Positions 1 through 9,117 of a DNA stretch of 26,122 nt are shown piece by piece (position 1 is the first letter of the stretch; each line of letters starts with the position of its first letter). The position numbers were made by a program, and so were the translations under genes. The notes beneath the pieces were generated by a model, which was not told the DNA's origin, ran no database searches, and was given only the letters and a program-made list of their open reading frames with translations. Source of the DNA: Anaerocolumna sp047777345 (GTDB lineage: Bacteria > Bacillota > Clostridia > Lachnospirales > Lachnospiraceae); assembly GCA_047777345.1 (NCBI GenBank), contig JBKEEJ010000031.1, positions 1 through 26,122 on the forward strand. The letters run 5' to 3'.

Positions 1-954
1 GACGACAAATCCTTTAACCAGGGTGCCTGGGAAGGTGTGGAAGCTTATGCGAAAGCCAATCACAAGACCTACAAGTATTATAAGCCAACGGAAAAATCCG
101 ATGATGCCTATCTGGCTTCCATTGATCTGGCAATTAAGGCCGGAGCCAAGATTATTGTGTGCCCCGGATATTTGTTTGAAGTACCTGTACACACATCCCA
201 GACAAAATACCCGGATGTGAAATTTATAATTTTAGACGGTGCTCCCCACAGCGGTGACTATAATTATGATGTGAAAGAGAATACCTATGCCATCTATTAT
301 GCGGAAGAAGAAGCCGGTTTTCTTGCCGGTTATGCCATTGTGAAAGAAGGATACACAAAATTAGGATTTATGGGCGGAATAGCGGTTCCCGCAGTTATCC
401 GTTATGGTTACGGCTTTATTCAGGGGGCTGATTACGCGGCAAAAGAACTGGGACTTGCCAAAGATGCGGTCCAGATTCAGTACACTTATGTTGGAAATTT
501 CGACGCATCGCCGGATAATCAGGCAAAAGCCGCCGCCTGGTATAACGAGGGTACCGAAGTGATTTTTGCCTGCGGCGGCGCAGTGGGTAATTCCGTAATG
601 AAAGCTGCCGAGACAGCAGGCAAAAAGGTAATTGGCGTTGACGTAGACCAGTCAAGCGAATCCGAAACAGTCATTACTTCTTCTATGAAAAACTTAAGTA
701 AATCCGTATACGATGCGCTGACCAGCTTTTATGACAATACATTTCCCGGCGGAATAATGGCCACACTGAATGCCAGCAGTGAAGGCGTGGAACTTCCCAT
801 GGAAACGTCCAAGTTTACAAAGTTTACCCAGGCAGATTATGATGCAATTTATAAAAAGATTGTTGACAAAGAAATTACAATTGGTAACGATACGGTAGCC
901 AAGGATGCCAGCGGTGTGCCGACAGAATTGGTTAAAGTTAACATGGTTCAGTGA
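1..954 (+). CDS. BMP family ABC transporter substrate-binding lipoprotein (5' partial)
   Basis: This is the C-terminal ~317 residues of an extracytoplasmic solute-binding protein of the Bmp/PnrA family, which delivers nucleosides (or related solutes) to an ABC importer. The frame is open from base 1 and begins with D-D-K-S-F-N-Q-G-A-W-E-G, the diagnostic motif near the N-terminus of mature BMP proteins, so the lipoprotein signal peptide and roughly the first 50-60 residues lie outside the window. Other family features are the FLAGYAIVKEG and LGFMGGI stretches and the VIGVDVDQS segment that contributes to the ligand pocket. It ends in TGA at 952-954. The ATPase and two permeases that follow fit a B. 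subtilis yufNOPQ (nupNOPQ)-type guanosine/nucleoside system. The exact substrate cannot be read from sequence; family assignment is firm. Confidence 0.93.
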   Translation, partial: DDKSFNQGAWEGVEAYAKANHKTYKYYKPTEKSDDAYLASIDLAIKAGAKIIVCPGYLFEVPVHTSQTKYPDVKFIILDGAPHSGDYNYDVKENTYAIYYAEEEAGFLAGYAIVKEGYTKLGFMGGIAVPAVIRYGYGFIQGADYAAKELGLAKDAVQIQYTYVGNFDASPDNQAKAAAWYNEGTEVIFACGGAVGNSVMKAAETAGKKVIGVDVDQSSESETVITSSMKNLSKSVYDALTSFYDNTFPGGIMATLNASSEGVELPMETSKFTKFTQADYDAIYKKIVDKEITIGNDTVAKDASGVPTELVKVNMVQ

Positions 955-1007
955 TTGCAATAAAGGTTAGAGTAAAAGAAGAACCCTTTATAAAAGCATA
1001 ATGGAAC

Positions 1008-1074
1008 AAAAAGGGATGTTGCGCAAATGAAGCTTAAAGGATTATGACTTACTTCACGTACAACATCCCTTTTT
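1008..1074 (+). terminator. Intercistronic inverted repeat, probable attenuator between binding protein and ATPase
   Basis: A perfect 14-bp inverted repeat (AAAAAGGGATGTTG at 1008-1021 and its complement at 1061-1074) encloses a 39-nt loop and ends in TTTTT, 9 nt before the Shine-Dalgarno sequence of the ATPase gene. Its place between a binding-protein gene and the membrane components suits a partial terminator or 3'-end stabiliser that keeps binding-protein mRNA in excess. The long loop makes it a weak intrinsic terminator, so the role is inferred. Confidence 0.6.
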
Positions 1075-1095
1075 AAAAACGCCAGGAGGTCAGTA

Positions 1096-2622
1096 ATGGA
1101 ATATGTGATTGAAATGAATCATATTACCAAAATATTTGGTAAATTTAAAGCTTTGGATGATGTTACCCTCCGTGTGGAAAGGGGAGAAATTCACGCATTA
1201 CTAGGAGAAAACGGAGCCGGAAAATCAACTTTAATGAGCATTTTGTTTGGCTTGTATCAGCCTGATGGCGGTGAAATAAAAATCAACGGCAAGCCTGTTA
1301 ACATTAATAATCCCAATGATGCCAATAATCTTAATATCGGTATGGTACATCAGCATTTTAAACTGGTTCATAACTTTACGGTGTTAGAAAGCATTGTATT
1401 AGGCCGGGAAACTGTAAAGGCAGGTTTCTTAAAAATGGAAGAAGCCAGAGAAAAAGTGCTGGAATTAAGCGACCGTTATAAACTGAAAATAGATCCGGAT
1501 GCTTATATTTCGGATATTACGGTAGGCATGCAGCAAAGGGTGGAAATTTTAAAAATGCTTTATTGCAATAATGATATACTGATTTTTGACGAGCCTACGG
1601 CGGTACTGACGCCCCAGGAAATAGACGAATTAATGAAAATCATGAAGAATCTGGTAAATGAAGGAAAATCCATAATTTTTATTTCCCATAAATTAAACGA
1701 GATAAAAGCGGTTGCAAATCGGTGCAGCGTACTTCGAAAAGGAAAGTATATCGGTACGATTGATGTAGAAAGCACATCGAAAGAAGAAATGTCGGAAATG
1801 ATGGTTGGACGAAAGATTAATTTTCAGTTAAGTAAGGCCCCCATAAAACCCGGAGACGTTACTCTGGAAGTGAAAAACCTTACCATGGTATCCAAAAGCT
1901 CCCGGAAAAATATCGTAAACAATGTATCCTTTCAGGTGAGAAAAGGAGAAATTGTATGTATTGCCGGTATAGACGGAAACGGACAGTCCGAACTTGTCTA
2001 TGGTATTACAGGGCTGATGCCCATTCAATCAGGTTGTGTTATTTTAAATGGTAAAGACATTACAAAAGAATCTATCCGTAAAAAAAGCATTGCCGGACTG
2101 GCCCATATACCGGAAGACCGTCATAAACACGGACTTGTGCTGGATTATAGTTTGCAGGATAATATGGTACTTCAGACTTATTTTGAGCCCCGTTTTCAGA
2201 AAAATGGTTTTCTACGGTTTCATAATATAAGGGAATATGCAAGAAAATTAATTGATCAGTATGATATCAGAAGCGGCCAGGGAGAGGATTCCATTGTCCG
2301 GGATATGTCCGGAGGTAACCAGCAAAAGGTGATTATTGCCAGGGAACTGGACCGAAATCCGGAAATTGTAATTGCAGTACAGCCTACCAGAGGCCTTGAT
2401 ATTGGCGCAACGGAATATATTCACCGTCAGTTAATTAATCAGAGAGACAACGGAAAGGCTGTTCTTTTGATCTCCTTTGAACTGGATGAGGTTATGCAGG
2501 TAAGCGACCGCATACTGGTTATGTATGAGGGAGAAATTGTGGCAGATCTTTTTCCTGAGAAAGTGAGTGTTCAGGAACTGGGACTTTATATGTCCGGCTC
2601 GAAAAGGAGTGTGACCGCATGA
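1096..2622 (+). CDS. Nucleoside-type ABC transporter ATP-binding protein (two NBDs)
   Basis: A 508-residue cytoplasmic ATPase with two fused nucleotide-binding domains, the architecture of sugar/nucleoside importers (RbsA, YufO/NupO). NBD1 has Walker A GENGAGKST (37-45), Walker B ILIFDE (161-166) followed by PTAVLTP, and the switch His198 in ISHKL. Its signature is the atypical VGMQQR (143-148) usual in this subfamily. NBD2 has a degenerate P-loop GIDGNGQSE (291-299, no GKS/T), a canonical MSGGNQQ signature (404-410) and a Walker B where Gln429 replaces the catalytic Glu (AVQPTRGLD). One ATP site is therefore expected to be catalytically compromised, which is normal for this family. The ATG has AGGAGG at 1083-1088. 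The stop overlaps the next start by ATGA, implying translational coupling with the permeases. Confidence 0.95.
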   Translation: MEYVIEMNHITKIFGKFKALDDVTLRVERGEIHALLGENGAGKSTLMSILFGLYQPDGGEIKINGKPVNINNPNDANNLNIGMVHQHFKLVHNFTVLESIVLGRETVKAGFLKMEEAREKVLELSDRYKLKIDPDAYISDITVGMQQRVEILKMLYCNNDILIFDEPTAVLTPQEIDELMKIMKNLVNEGKSIIFISHKLNEIKAVANRCSVLRKGKYIGTIDVESTSKEEMSEMMVGRKINFQLSKAPIKPGDVTLEVKNLTMVSKSSRKNIVNNVSFQVRKGEIVCIAGIDGNGQSELVYGITGLMPIQSGCVILNGKDITKESIRKKSIAGLAHIPEDRHKHGLVLDYSLQDNMVLQTYFEPRFQKNGFLRFHNIREYARKLIDQYDIRSGQGEDSIVRDMSGGNQQKVIIARELDRNPEIVIAVQPTRGLDIGATEYIHRQLINQRDNGKAVLLISFELDEVMQVSDRILVMYEGEIVADLFPEKVSVQELGLYMSGSKRSVTA

Positions 2623-3722
2623 AAAGAAAAGGCGAAATATTAAAAAGAAAAGGTGTAGACAGCTTTTTTTCATCCGTAATGGCCATTGCCGCAGGGCTTA
2701 TCTTTGGGCTGATTATTTTATTAATCAGCAATGCGAAGCAGGCCTTTCCGGCATTTTGGCTGATTCTTTTAGGAGGCTTTACCGACGGCATGGCAGGAAT
2801 CGGACAGGTTTTATACCTGGCAACGCCCATAATCCTTACCGGTTTGTCCGTAGGTTTTGCCTTTAAGACCGGCTTATTTAATATAGGCTCATCCGGACAA
2901 TTTACCTTTGGCGCTTTTTTTGCCGTTTATATCGGGGTAAAATGGACCTTTCTTCCTGCGGGAATCCACTGGCTTGTTGCCCTTTTTGGAGGAACAATAG
3001 CCGGTGCTTGTTGGGGTGCGGTTCCGGGAATTCTAAAGGCAATTTTTAACGTAAACGAAGTGATTACTTCGATTATGATGAATTATATAGGTATGTATCT
3101 GGTGAATATTTTAATAGTTAAGAATGTCCACGATCCCATAAAAAACCAATCCGTGCCGGTGGCAAAATCTGCGGTAATTCCAAAAGCAGGGCTGGATAAG
3201 CTGTTTCATTCATCCAATATGAACATCAGTATTTTCATTGCCATATTAATGGTTATAATTATATACATTATTTTAAACAAAACCACTTTCGGGTACGAGT
3301 TAAAAGCCTGCGGCCACAGTCCCAGTGCAAGTAAATATGCCGGCATAAATGCCAAAAGAAACATTGTATTGTCCATGATAATTGCAGGTGCCTTATCCGG
3401 CTTAGGCGGAGGGCTGTTATATTTGTCCGGCTCCGGCAAATACCTTCAGGTGCTGGATGTTTTGGCATCCCAGGGCTTTAGTGGCATTTCCGTTGCACTC
3501 CTTGGAATGTCCAACCCTATCGGAATTTTATTTGCGGGATTATTTATCGGCCATATTACGGTAGGCGGAAACAATACCCAGCTGTATAATTTTGTTCCGG
3601 AAGTTATTGATATTATTATATCTGCCATTATTTACTGCGGCGCCTTTGCCCTGTTATTTAAAAGTATTATTGGAAAAATGTCACGTCCCTCATCAAAAGG
3701 AGCAAAGGAGGCAAAAGGATGA
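2619..3722 (+). CDS. Nucleoside-type ABC transporter permease 1
   Basis: A 367-residue polytopic membrane protein of the branched-chain amino acid/nucleoside permease superfamily (BPD_transp_2; YufP/NupP-like). Hydrophobic segments recur along the whole length, starting at about residue 15 (MAIAAGLIFGLIILLI). The segments NEVITSIMMNYIGMYL and GYELKACGHSPSASKYAGI are the conserved cytoplasmic-loop region that docks on the ATPase, and the later GALSGLGGGLLYLSG helix is also typical. The start overlaps the ATPase stop (ATGA at 2619-2622), with AAAAGGAG just upstream inside the ATPase gene, and the gene in turn overlaps the next permease by ATGA. It forms half of the heteromeric translocation channel. 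The general class is secure; the transported nucleoside is not known. Confidence 0.92.
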   Translation: MKRKGEILKRKGVDSFFSSVMAIAAGLIFGLIILLISNAKQAFPAFWLILLGGFTDGMAGIGQVLYLATPIILTGLSVGFAFKTGLFNIGSSGQFTFGAFFAVYIGVKWTFLPAGIHWLVALFGGTIAGACWGAVPGILKAIFNVNEVITSIMMNYIGMYLVNILIVKNVHDPIKNQSVPVAKSAVIPKAGLDKLFHSSNMNISIFIAILMVIIIYIILNKTTFGYELKACGHSPSASKYAGINAKRNIVLSMIIAGALSGLGGGLLYLSGSGKYLQVLDVLASQGFSGISVALLGMSNPIGILFAGLFIGHITVGGNNTQLYNFVPEVIDIIISAIIYCGAFALLFKSIIGKMSRPSSKGAKEAKG

Positions 3723-4672
3723 ATATTTTGTATTTTATTGTTCAGCAAACCATGTTTTTTGCTATCCCATTGTTAATCGTTGCCCTTGGAGGAATGTTTT
3801 CGGAGCGAAGTGGCATCATTAATATTGCTTTGGAAGGGATTATGGTTATGGGTGGATTTATCAGTATTGCCTTTATCCATATTTTTGAGAACCGAATGGG
3901 CGGACAATTCCTTCTTTTACTGGCAATTCTTATTGCGGGAATTTCCGGAGGAGTATTCTCACTGTTGCATGCTTTTGCCTCCATTAATTTAAAAGCGGAC
4001 CAGACTATTAGCGGTACTGCCCTGAACCTTTTTGCCCCTGCATTTGCAATTTTTGCAGCCAGAATGGCTCAGGGACTGCAGCAGATTTCTTTTCAGGATA
4101 CCTTTCATATTGCGAAAGTGCCGGTTCTTGGAAATATACCGGTTTTAGGACCACTGTTTTTTCAAAATTGCTATATTACCACTTACTTAGGAATTCTAAT
4201 TGCAATTTTGTCCGGTATTATAATTAATCACACCCGTTTCGGATTAAGGCTTCGGGCATGTGGAGAACATCCACAGGCAGCAGATTCGGTGGGAATTAAT
4301 GTATATAAAATCCGTTATGCCGGTGTTATTATTTCCGGTGTTTTAGGTGGGATTGGGGGACTGGTATTTATTGTACCTACATCTACCAACTTTAATGCCA
4401 GCGTTGCCGGTTATGGATTTTTGGCTTTAGCGGTATTAATTTTCGGACAGTGGAGAACAAAACGGATTTTTATCGCAGCATTTTTCTTTGGCATTATGAA
4501 AACCTTTGCCTCTGCTTATTCCGCAATTCCGGTTTTAAAAAGTCTGCCTATTTCCAATGATGTGTATAAAATGATTCCTTATATTGCCACTTTAATTATT
4601 CTGGCCTTTTCCTCGAAAAACTCTCAGGCCCCGAGAGCGGAAGGGATTCCTTATGATAAGGGAAGCAGATAA
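3719..4672 (+). CDS. Nucleoside-type ABC transporter permease 2
   Basis: A 317-residue integral membrane permease, the YufQ/NupQ-like partner of the preceding gene. It opens with FSERSGIINIALEGIMVMGGF, the characteristic N-terminal segment of this permease type. It continues with the NLKADQTISGTALNLFAPA helix and the ATPase-contacting loop TRFGLRLRACGEHPQAADSVGI, which mirrors the loop in permease 1. Membrane segments span most of the protein, ending near residue 300, with a short polar tail. The ATGA overlap at 3719-3722 makes it the last gene of the transporter operon. A palindrome lies 33 nt after its stop. Confidence 0.92.
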   Translation: MNILYFIVQQTMFFAIPLLIVALGGMFSERSGIINIALEGIMVMGGFISIAFIHIFENRMGGQFLLLLAILIAGISGGVFSLLHAFASINLKADQTISGTALNLFAPAFAIFAARMAQGLQQISFQDTFHIAKVPVLGNIPVLGPLFFQNCYITTYLGILIAILSGIIINHTRFGLRLRACGEHPQAADSVGINVYKIRYAGVIISGVLGGIGGLVFIVPTSTNFNASVAGYGFLALAVLIFGQWRTKRIFIAAFFFGIMKTFASAYSAIPVLKSLPISNDVYKMIPYIATLIILAFSSKNSQAPRAEGIPYDKGSR

Positions 4673-4704
4673 TGTGGTTGCCTATAAAGTTTGGAATGTA
4701 AACA

Positions 4705-4747
4705 GAAAGGTTCGAAATTAACCATATGGGTTAACTTCGAACCTTTC
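4705..4747. terminator. Palindrome between convergent genes, probable bidirectional terminator
   Basis: Two 18-nt arms (4705-4722 and 4730-4747, one mismatch) form a stem with a 7-nt loop between the convergent permease and parC genes. Neither side has a clear T tract, so termination is inferred mainly from position. The same 8-bp word GGAATGTA lies on each side (4693-4700 and 4748-4755). The remaining sequence to 4895 is AT-rich and shows nothing else I can support. Confidence 0.5.
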
Positions 4748-4895
4748 GGAATGTATGGGAAATTTATGAAAAACCAAACCCCTTTGTATTACTACAAATA
4801 TTGATAATATTTACTTCATGATAGAACAGACTTTGTTACCGGATGGATACTTTCCAGTATTTTATTTACTTTAGCTTTATACCTAATAAACATAT

Positions 4896-7154
4896 TTACA
4901 ACTGGACCTTTTGGCCTTTCTGACCCCGCTTGCGTATTTTTATTTTCTTGGCATTTCGTTCTTTCCCATTATAGAGGAAGGTTTCGTCCGATGTTTTTAC
5001 AATGGTAGAAAAGACAACAAAGTCGTCTTTGTCCAGTGTAATGGATTTTACTCCACGGCCAGTTTTTTTCATTTCGCTGACTTCTTCCAAAGCAAATCCT
5101 AAGGACAGTCCTTTGTTCGTTAAAATTATTACTTTACGGTCACCGGATAGAATATCCCCGGCACTAAGCATTTGAATACTAACCACCTCATCACCGTCTT
5201 CCAGTTTTGTTGCTGTAATTTGAGACCGGTTTGTTTCAAATTCCACGCCGGACACTCGCTTAATATAGCCTAGTTTTGTAGAAAAGACAAGCTCGGATTC
5301 ATACAATTGTTCAAAGGAAGTATACAAAATAATATTTTCTTTTTCCACTTTGCATAAGGTTTGAATTAAAACTCCTTTTTCCTTGATTTTGCACCTTGGA
5401 ATGGACGAGGCTTTTATCTGATACAAGTTGCCTTCTGCGGTAAACAGACAAAGCTTATCCGTATTCTTCATCAGGATAATATGAGGAAATTCTTTTAAGT
5501 TTTCCTCTGACACACGGGAGAAGCTTACGGTATCTATGGACTTGGTATATCCGAAACGGTCAATTAATACATAGATATCCTCCACTTTTACTTCTTCTAT
5601 GTAACCGACGGTATTATCCAGATTTAAAAGCTGTGTCTTTCGCGGAACATTAAATTTCTTTTTGTACTCTTTCAGGCGATTTTTAATGACTTTATACAGT
5701 TCGTTCACATCGCCTAGAACTTTTTTATATTCTGCTATACTACTAAGCAGAGAATCATTCTCTTCGTGTAGTTTTAAAATTTCAAGACCAATTAATTTGC
5801 TGAGTGGCATGGCAAGTATGGCATCTGCCTGTCGTTCCGTAAAGTTAAGTTTTGCGGCCTCTTTTTGTGATTTTTGAGATTTGAATTTAATATCGGTGGT
5901 ATCCCCTGAAATGAGACAGGCTTTTGCCTGCTTAATAGAAGAGCTGCCCCGTAAGATTTCGATAATCAAATCAATGACATCCGTTGCCTTAATTAAGCCC
6001 TTTACGATTTCAAGACGATTTTCTGCTTTTTCAAGCAGATGCTTGTACTCTTTCGTGTAGAGTTCTTCCTGGAAACGGATAAACTCCTCCATTAAGGTTT
6101 TTAAATTAAATAATACGGGCTGCTGTTCCTTTACGGCCAAAAGGTTAACATTATAGGTGTCTTCCATGGGGGTCTTTTTGTAAAGACCATTAAGCAGATT
6201 ATTGACATCCCTGTCTTTTTTTACTTCGATTACGATTCGTATTCCTTCTTTGGAAGACTCGTCCCTGACATCAAATATTTCGTCAAATACCCTGTCTTTC
6301 ATCATGGAAACAAGGGATTCCACCAGTTTTGTCTTATTTCCTGCTACGGTGTAGGGAATTTCCGTTATAACAATATTCTTACGGCCGTTTTCGCCGTTTT
6401 CAATTTCAACCTTGGAGCGAATGCGGATTTTCCCTTCTCCGGTTTCATAAATTTGCCGCATTTCGCTTTGGTTAATAATTATGCCTCCGGTAGGAAAATC
6501 CGGCGCGGGAATGTATTTCATCAATTTATCAACGGTAATGTTGGGATTATCCAGATAGGCAATTGCTCCGTCAATTACCTCGCCCGGGTTATGGGGCGGT
6601 ATATTGGTGGCCATACCTACCGCAATACCGGTGGTTCCGTTAATAAGAAGATTAGGTATCATGGCAGGCAATACCGCCGGTTCCTGTTCGCTGTCATCGA
6701 AATTTGGCACAAAATCAACCAGTTCTTTATCCAGATGATCCAACATAGTCATGGCGCCTTCGGACAGGCGGGCTTCCGTATAACGCATGGCGGCTGCCCC
6801 GTCACCGTCAATAGAGCCAAAGTTTCCATGGCCGTCTACCAAAGGAATAGACATGGAATAATCCTGTGTCATTCTGACCAGTGCTTCGTAAATGGAACTG
6901 TCTCCGTGAGGGTGATATTTACCCATGGTATCACCCACAATACGGGCACTTTTTCGGTGAGGTTTTTTCGGGTCAAGTCCCAGTTCTTTCATAGCATAAA
7001 GAATACGTCTTTGTACCGGCTTTAAGCCATCCCGTACGTCGGGAAGGGCTCTTGCGATAATGACGCTCATAGCGTAATCCCTGTAGGATGTTCTCATTTC
7101 TTCGGAATAGTCCAGCTGTATAATATTTTCCGTATTTTCTATATTTTTGCTCAT
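4896..7154 (-). CDS. parC: DNA topoisomerase IV subunit A (ParC-like type IIA topoisomerase)
   Basis: A 752-residue DNA breakage-reunion subunit. The N-terminus carries the GyrA/ParC signature RALPDVRDGLKPVQRRILYAM (36-56). The HPHGDSSIYE segment (81-90) corresponds to the quinolone-resistance region, with Ser86 and Glu90 in the positions of E. coli GyrA Ser83 and Asp87. AAMRYTEARLS contains the catalytic Tyr125. The C-terminal beta-pinwheel is recognisable from repeated blades such as KLGYIKRV and KGLSLGF. I cannot find a GyrA box (QRRGGKG-like), which favours topoisomerase IV over gyrase. The basic tail RKRGQKGQKVQL is unusual but probably DNA-contacting. ATG at 7152-7154 has AAGGAGA upstream, 12 nt after the parE stop, so the two genes form one operon. 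The gyrase/topo IV call rests on the missing box and is less certain than the family. Confidence 0.85.
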   Translation of the reverse strand: MSKNIENTENIIQLDYSEEMRTSYRDYAMSVIIARALPDVRDGLKPVQRRILYAMKELGLDPKKPHRKSARIVGDTMGKYHPHGDSSIYEALVRMTQDYSMSIPLVDGHGNFGSIDGDGAAAMRYTEARLSEGAMTMLDHLDKELVDFVPNFDDSEQEPAVLPAMIPNLLINGTTGIAVGMATNIPPHNPGEVIDGAIAYLDNPNITVDKLMKYIPAPDFPTGGIIINQSEMRQIYETGEGKIRIRSKVEIENGENGRKNIVITEIPYTVAGNKTKLVESLVSMMKDRVFDEIFDVRDESSKEGIRIVIEVKKDRDVNNLLNGLYKKTPMEDTYNVNLLAVKEQQPVLFNLKTLMEEFIRFQEELYTKEYKHLLEKAENRLEIVKGLIKATDVIDLIIEILRGSSSIKQAKACLISGDTTDIKFKSQKSQKEAAKLNFTERQADAILAMPLSKLIGLEILKLHEENDSLLSSIAEYKKVLGDVNELYKVIKNRLKEYKKKFNVPRKTQLLNLDNTVGYIEEVKVEDIYVLIDRFGYTKSIDTVSFSRVSEENLKEFPHIILMKNTDKLCLFTAEGNLYQIKASSIPRCKIKEKGVLIQTLCKVEKENIILYTSFEQLYESELVFSTKLGYIKRVSGVEFETNRSQITATKLEDGDEVVSIQMLSAGDILSGDRKVIILTNKGLSLGFALEEVSEMKKTGRGVKSITLDKDDFVVFSTIVKTSDETFLYNGKERNAKKIKIRKRGQKGQKVQL

Positions 7155-7166
7155 AATAAGTCTCCT

Positions 7167-9098
7167 TTAAATATCCAGTTTGGCATATTTGGCTTCTTCC
7201 AGTATAAAATTCCTTCTTGGAGGAACATTGCTGCTCATAAGGATATTGGTAATTTCGTCTGCTTCTATCGTATCACTTATGGTAATCTGGGCAAGAACCC
7301 GGGTTTCCGGATTTAAGGTGGTTTCCCATAGCTGGTTGGCATCCATTTCTCCCAGACCTTTGTAACGCTGTAGATTTAAGATTTTATTTTCCTTTTCTTT
7401 TCGGAATTTTTCCAACTCAAAATCATTATACAGATATTTGGATAACTTTTTCTTTTTCCCTTTTTCCGTTGTTTCATATTCCACTTTGTAAAGGGGCGGT
7501 AAGCCGCGGTATACCTTGCCTGCCTTTATTAATTCCGGCATAAAGCGATAGAAAAAGGTTAATAAAAGAGTACTTATATGGGCTCCGTCTACATCGGCAT
7601 CGGTCAGTATGATAATTTTTCCGTAGCGCAGCTTATTGATGTCAAAGTCGTCTCCAATGCCACAGCCAAAGGAGGCAATCATGGACTTGATTTCATTATT
7701 TAACAGTATTTTTTCCAGAGAGGATTTTTCCACGTTTAATATTTTTCCACGCAAAGGAAGAACCGCCTGTGTTCTGCGGTTCCTTGCCGTTTTTACCGTA
7801 CCGCCGGCGGAATCACCCTCCACGATGTATACCTCACATTCTTCCGGCTTTTTGGAGGAACAGGAAGCAAGCTTGCTTCTGGTATCCACATCGTTTAAGC
7901 TTTTCATAACGGCCGTACGGGCTTTGTCGCTGGCTTTCCTTGCCGCATAGGATTTTAAGGCATTATCCAGAATATTTTTAAGTATTTCTACGTTTTTGTC
8001 AAAATAACGCTGTACTTCCGTGGAAAATACCTCATCTACGGCGCTTTTGGCATCCGTATTTCCTAGCTTGGTCTTTGTCTGTCCCTCAAACTGGGGATCG
8101 GGATGTTTTATGGATATAATGGCAACCAGGCCATTTCGGATATCCCTTCCGTCAAAATTTTCATCTTTGTCTTTTAAGACTCCCAGTTCTCTGGCATATT
8201 GATTCATAACTCTGGTAAGGGCAGTTTTAAAACCGGTTACCAGGGTACCTCCGTCTACCACGTTAATGCGGTTACAGTATGCGTTGATTTGTTCCGTGTA
8301 AGAGTCGATATATTGGAAAGCAACCTCCACTTCAATATCTCCGCTTTTTCCTTCCACATAAATAGGTTCCGGATGGAGGGGAGTCGCATCCCGGTTTAAG
8401 TAAGATACAAAGCTCTGAATTCCAAACTCCTCTTGGTAAGAAATATCTTCCCCCGTATTTAAATCGGTAAAATGGATTAGCAAATTTTTATTTAAAAAGG
8501 CTATTTCTTTTAATTTTTTCTTAATGATATCGGCCTTAAATTCAACGGTTTCAAAAATCGTATCGTCGGGGTAAAAAGTTACTTTGGTACCCGTATCGCT
8601 TTTATTGCATTTTCCTACTACCGGAAGGAGACCGTCCACAAGTTCTGTAACAGGATGTCCGCCGTTTTGGTATTCGTCACGATATATTTTGCCATCCCGT
8701 CTTATTTCCACAATCATTCGTTTGGAGAGGGCATTTACCACAGATGCGCCTACACCATGGAGTCCTCCGGATACTTTATACACAGTGCCGCCGAATTTGC
8801 CTCCGGCATGAAGAATGGTATAAACCACCCGGGCTGTGGGAATTTTTTTTGTCGGATGTATATCAACCGGAACACCTCTACCATTATCCTGAACAGATAT
8901 ACCTCCGTCTTTTTGCAGTATAACTTTGATTTCTGAGCAAAAACCTGCCAGATGCTCGTCAATGGCATTATCTATAATTTCCCAAATCAAATGATGCAGC
9001 CCTCTTGAACCGGTACTTCCTATGTACATTCCCGGACGCTTCCTTACCGCTTCCAGGCCTTCCAAAACTACAATTTGACTTCCTGTATATTGTTCCAT
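7167..9098 (-). CDS. parE: DNA topoisomerase IV subunit B (ParE-like type IIA topoisomerase ATPase)
   Basis: A 643-residue ATPase subunit of a type IIA topoisomerase. The GHKL ATP site is complete: WEIIDNAIDE with catalytic Glu40 and Asn44, DNGRGVP (71-77), AGGKFGG (98-104) and GLHGVGASVVNALS (112-125). The TOPRIM domain has EGDSAGG (427-433), PLRGKILNVEK (448-458) and the metal-binding DADVDGAH (500-507). The C-terminal QRYKGLGEMDANQLWETT is intact. I use ATG at 9096-9098 because it has AGGAAAGGG just upstream; the in-frame TTG at 9117-9119 would need an RBS that is absent. It is followed 12 nt later by parC, so both subunits should be made together. A palindromic element sits about 20 nt upstream of the start, in the presumed 5' leader. 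It could be a second gyrase B, but pairing with a GyrA-box-less partner argues for ParE. Confidence 0.86.
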   Translation of the reverse strand: MEQYTGSQIVVLEGLEAVRKRPGMYIGSTGSRGLHHLIWEIIDNAIDEHLAGFCSEIKVILQKDGGISVQDNGRGVPVDIHPTKKIPTARVVYTILHAGGKFGGTVYKVSGGLHGVGASVVNALSKRMIVEIRRDGKIYRDEYQNGGHPVTELVDGLLPVVGKCNKSDTGTKVTFYPDDTIFETVEFKADIIKKKLKEIAFLNKNLLIHFTDLNTGEDISYQEEFGIQSFVSYLNRDATPLHPEPIYVEGKSGDIEVEVAFQYIDSYTEQINAYCNRINVVDGGTLVTGFKTALTRVMNQYARELGVLKDKDENFDGRDIRNGLVAIISIKHPDPQFEGQTKTKLGNTDAKSAVDEVFSTEVQRYFDKNVEILKNILDNALKSYAARKASDKARTAVMKSLNDVDTRSKLASCSSKKPEECEVYIVEGDSAGGTVKTARNRRTQAVLPLRGKILNVEKSSLEKILLNNEIKSMIASFGCGIGDDFDINKLRYGKIIILTDADVDGAHISTLLLTFFYRFMPELIKAGKVYRGLPPLYKVEYETTEKGKKKKLSKYLYNDFELEKFRKEKENKILNLQRYKGLGEMDANQLWETTLNPETRVLAQITISDTIEADEITNILMSSNVPPRRNFILEEAKYAKLDI

Positions 9099-9117
9099 TT
9101 TTATACCCTTTCCTAAC

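Noticed and set aside
6453..7025. 190-codon open frame antisense to parC
   Set aside because: It lies wholly opposite the conserved N-terminal region of parC, lacks an RBS, and its composition follows from the codons of the other strand.
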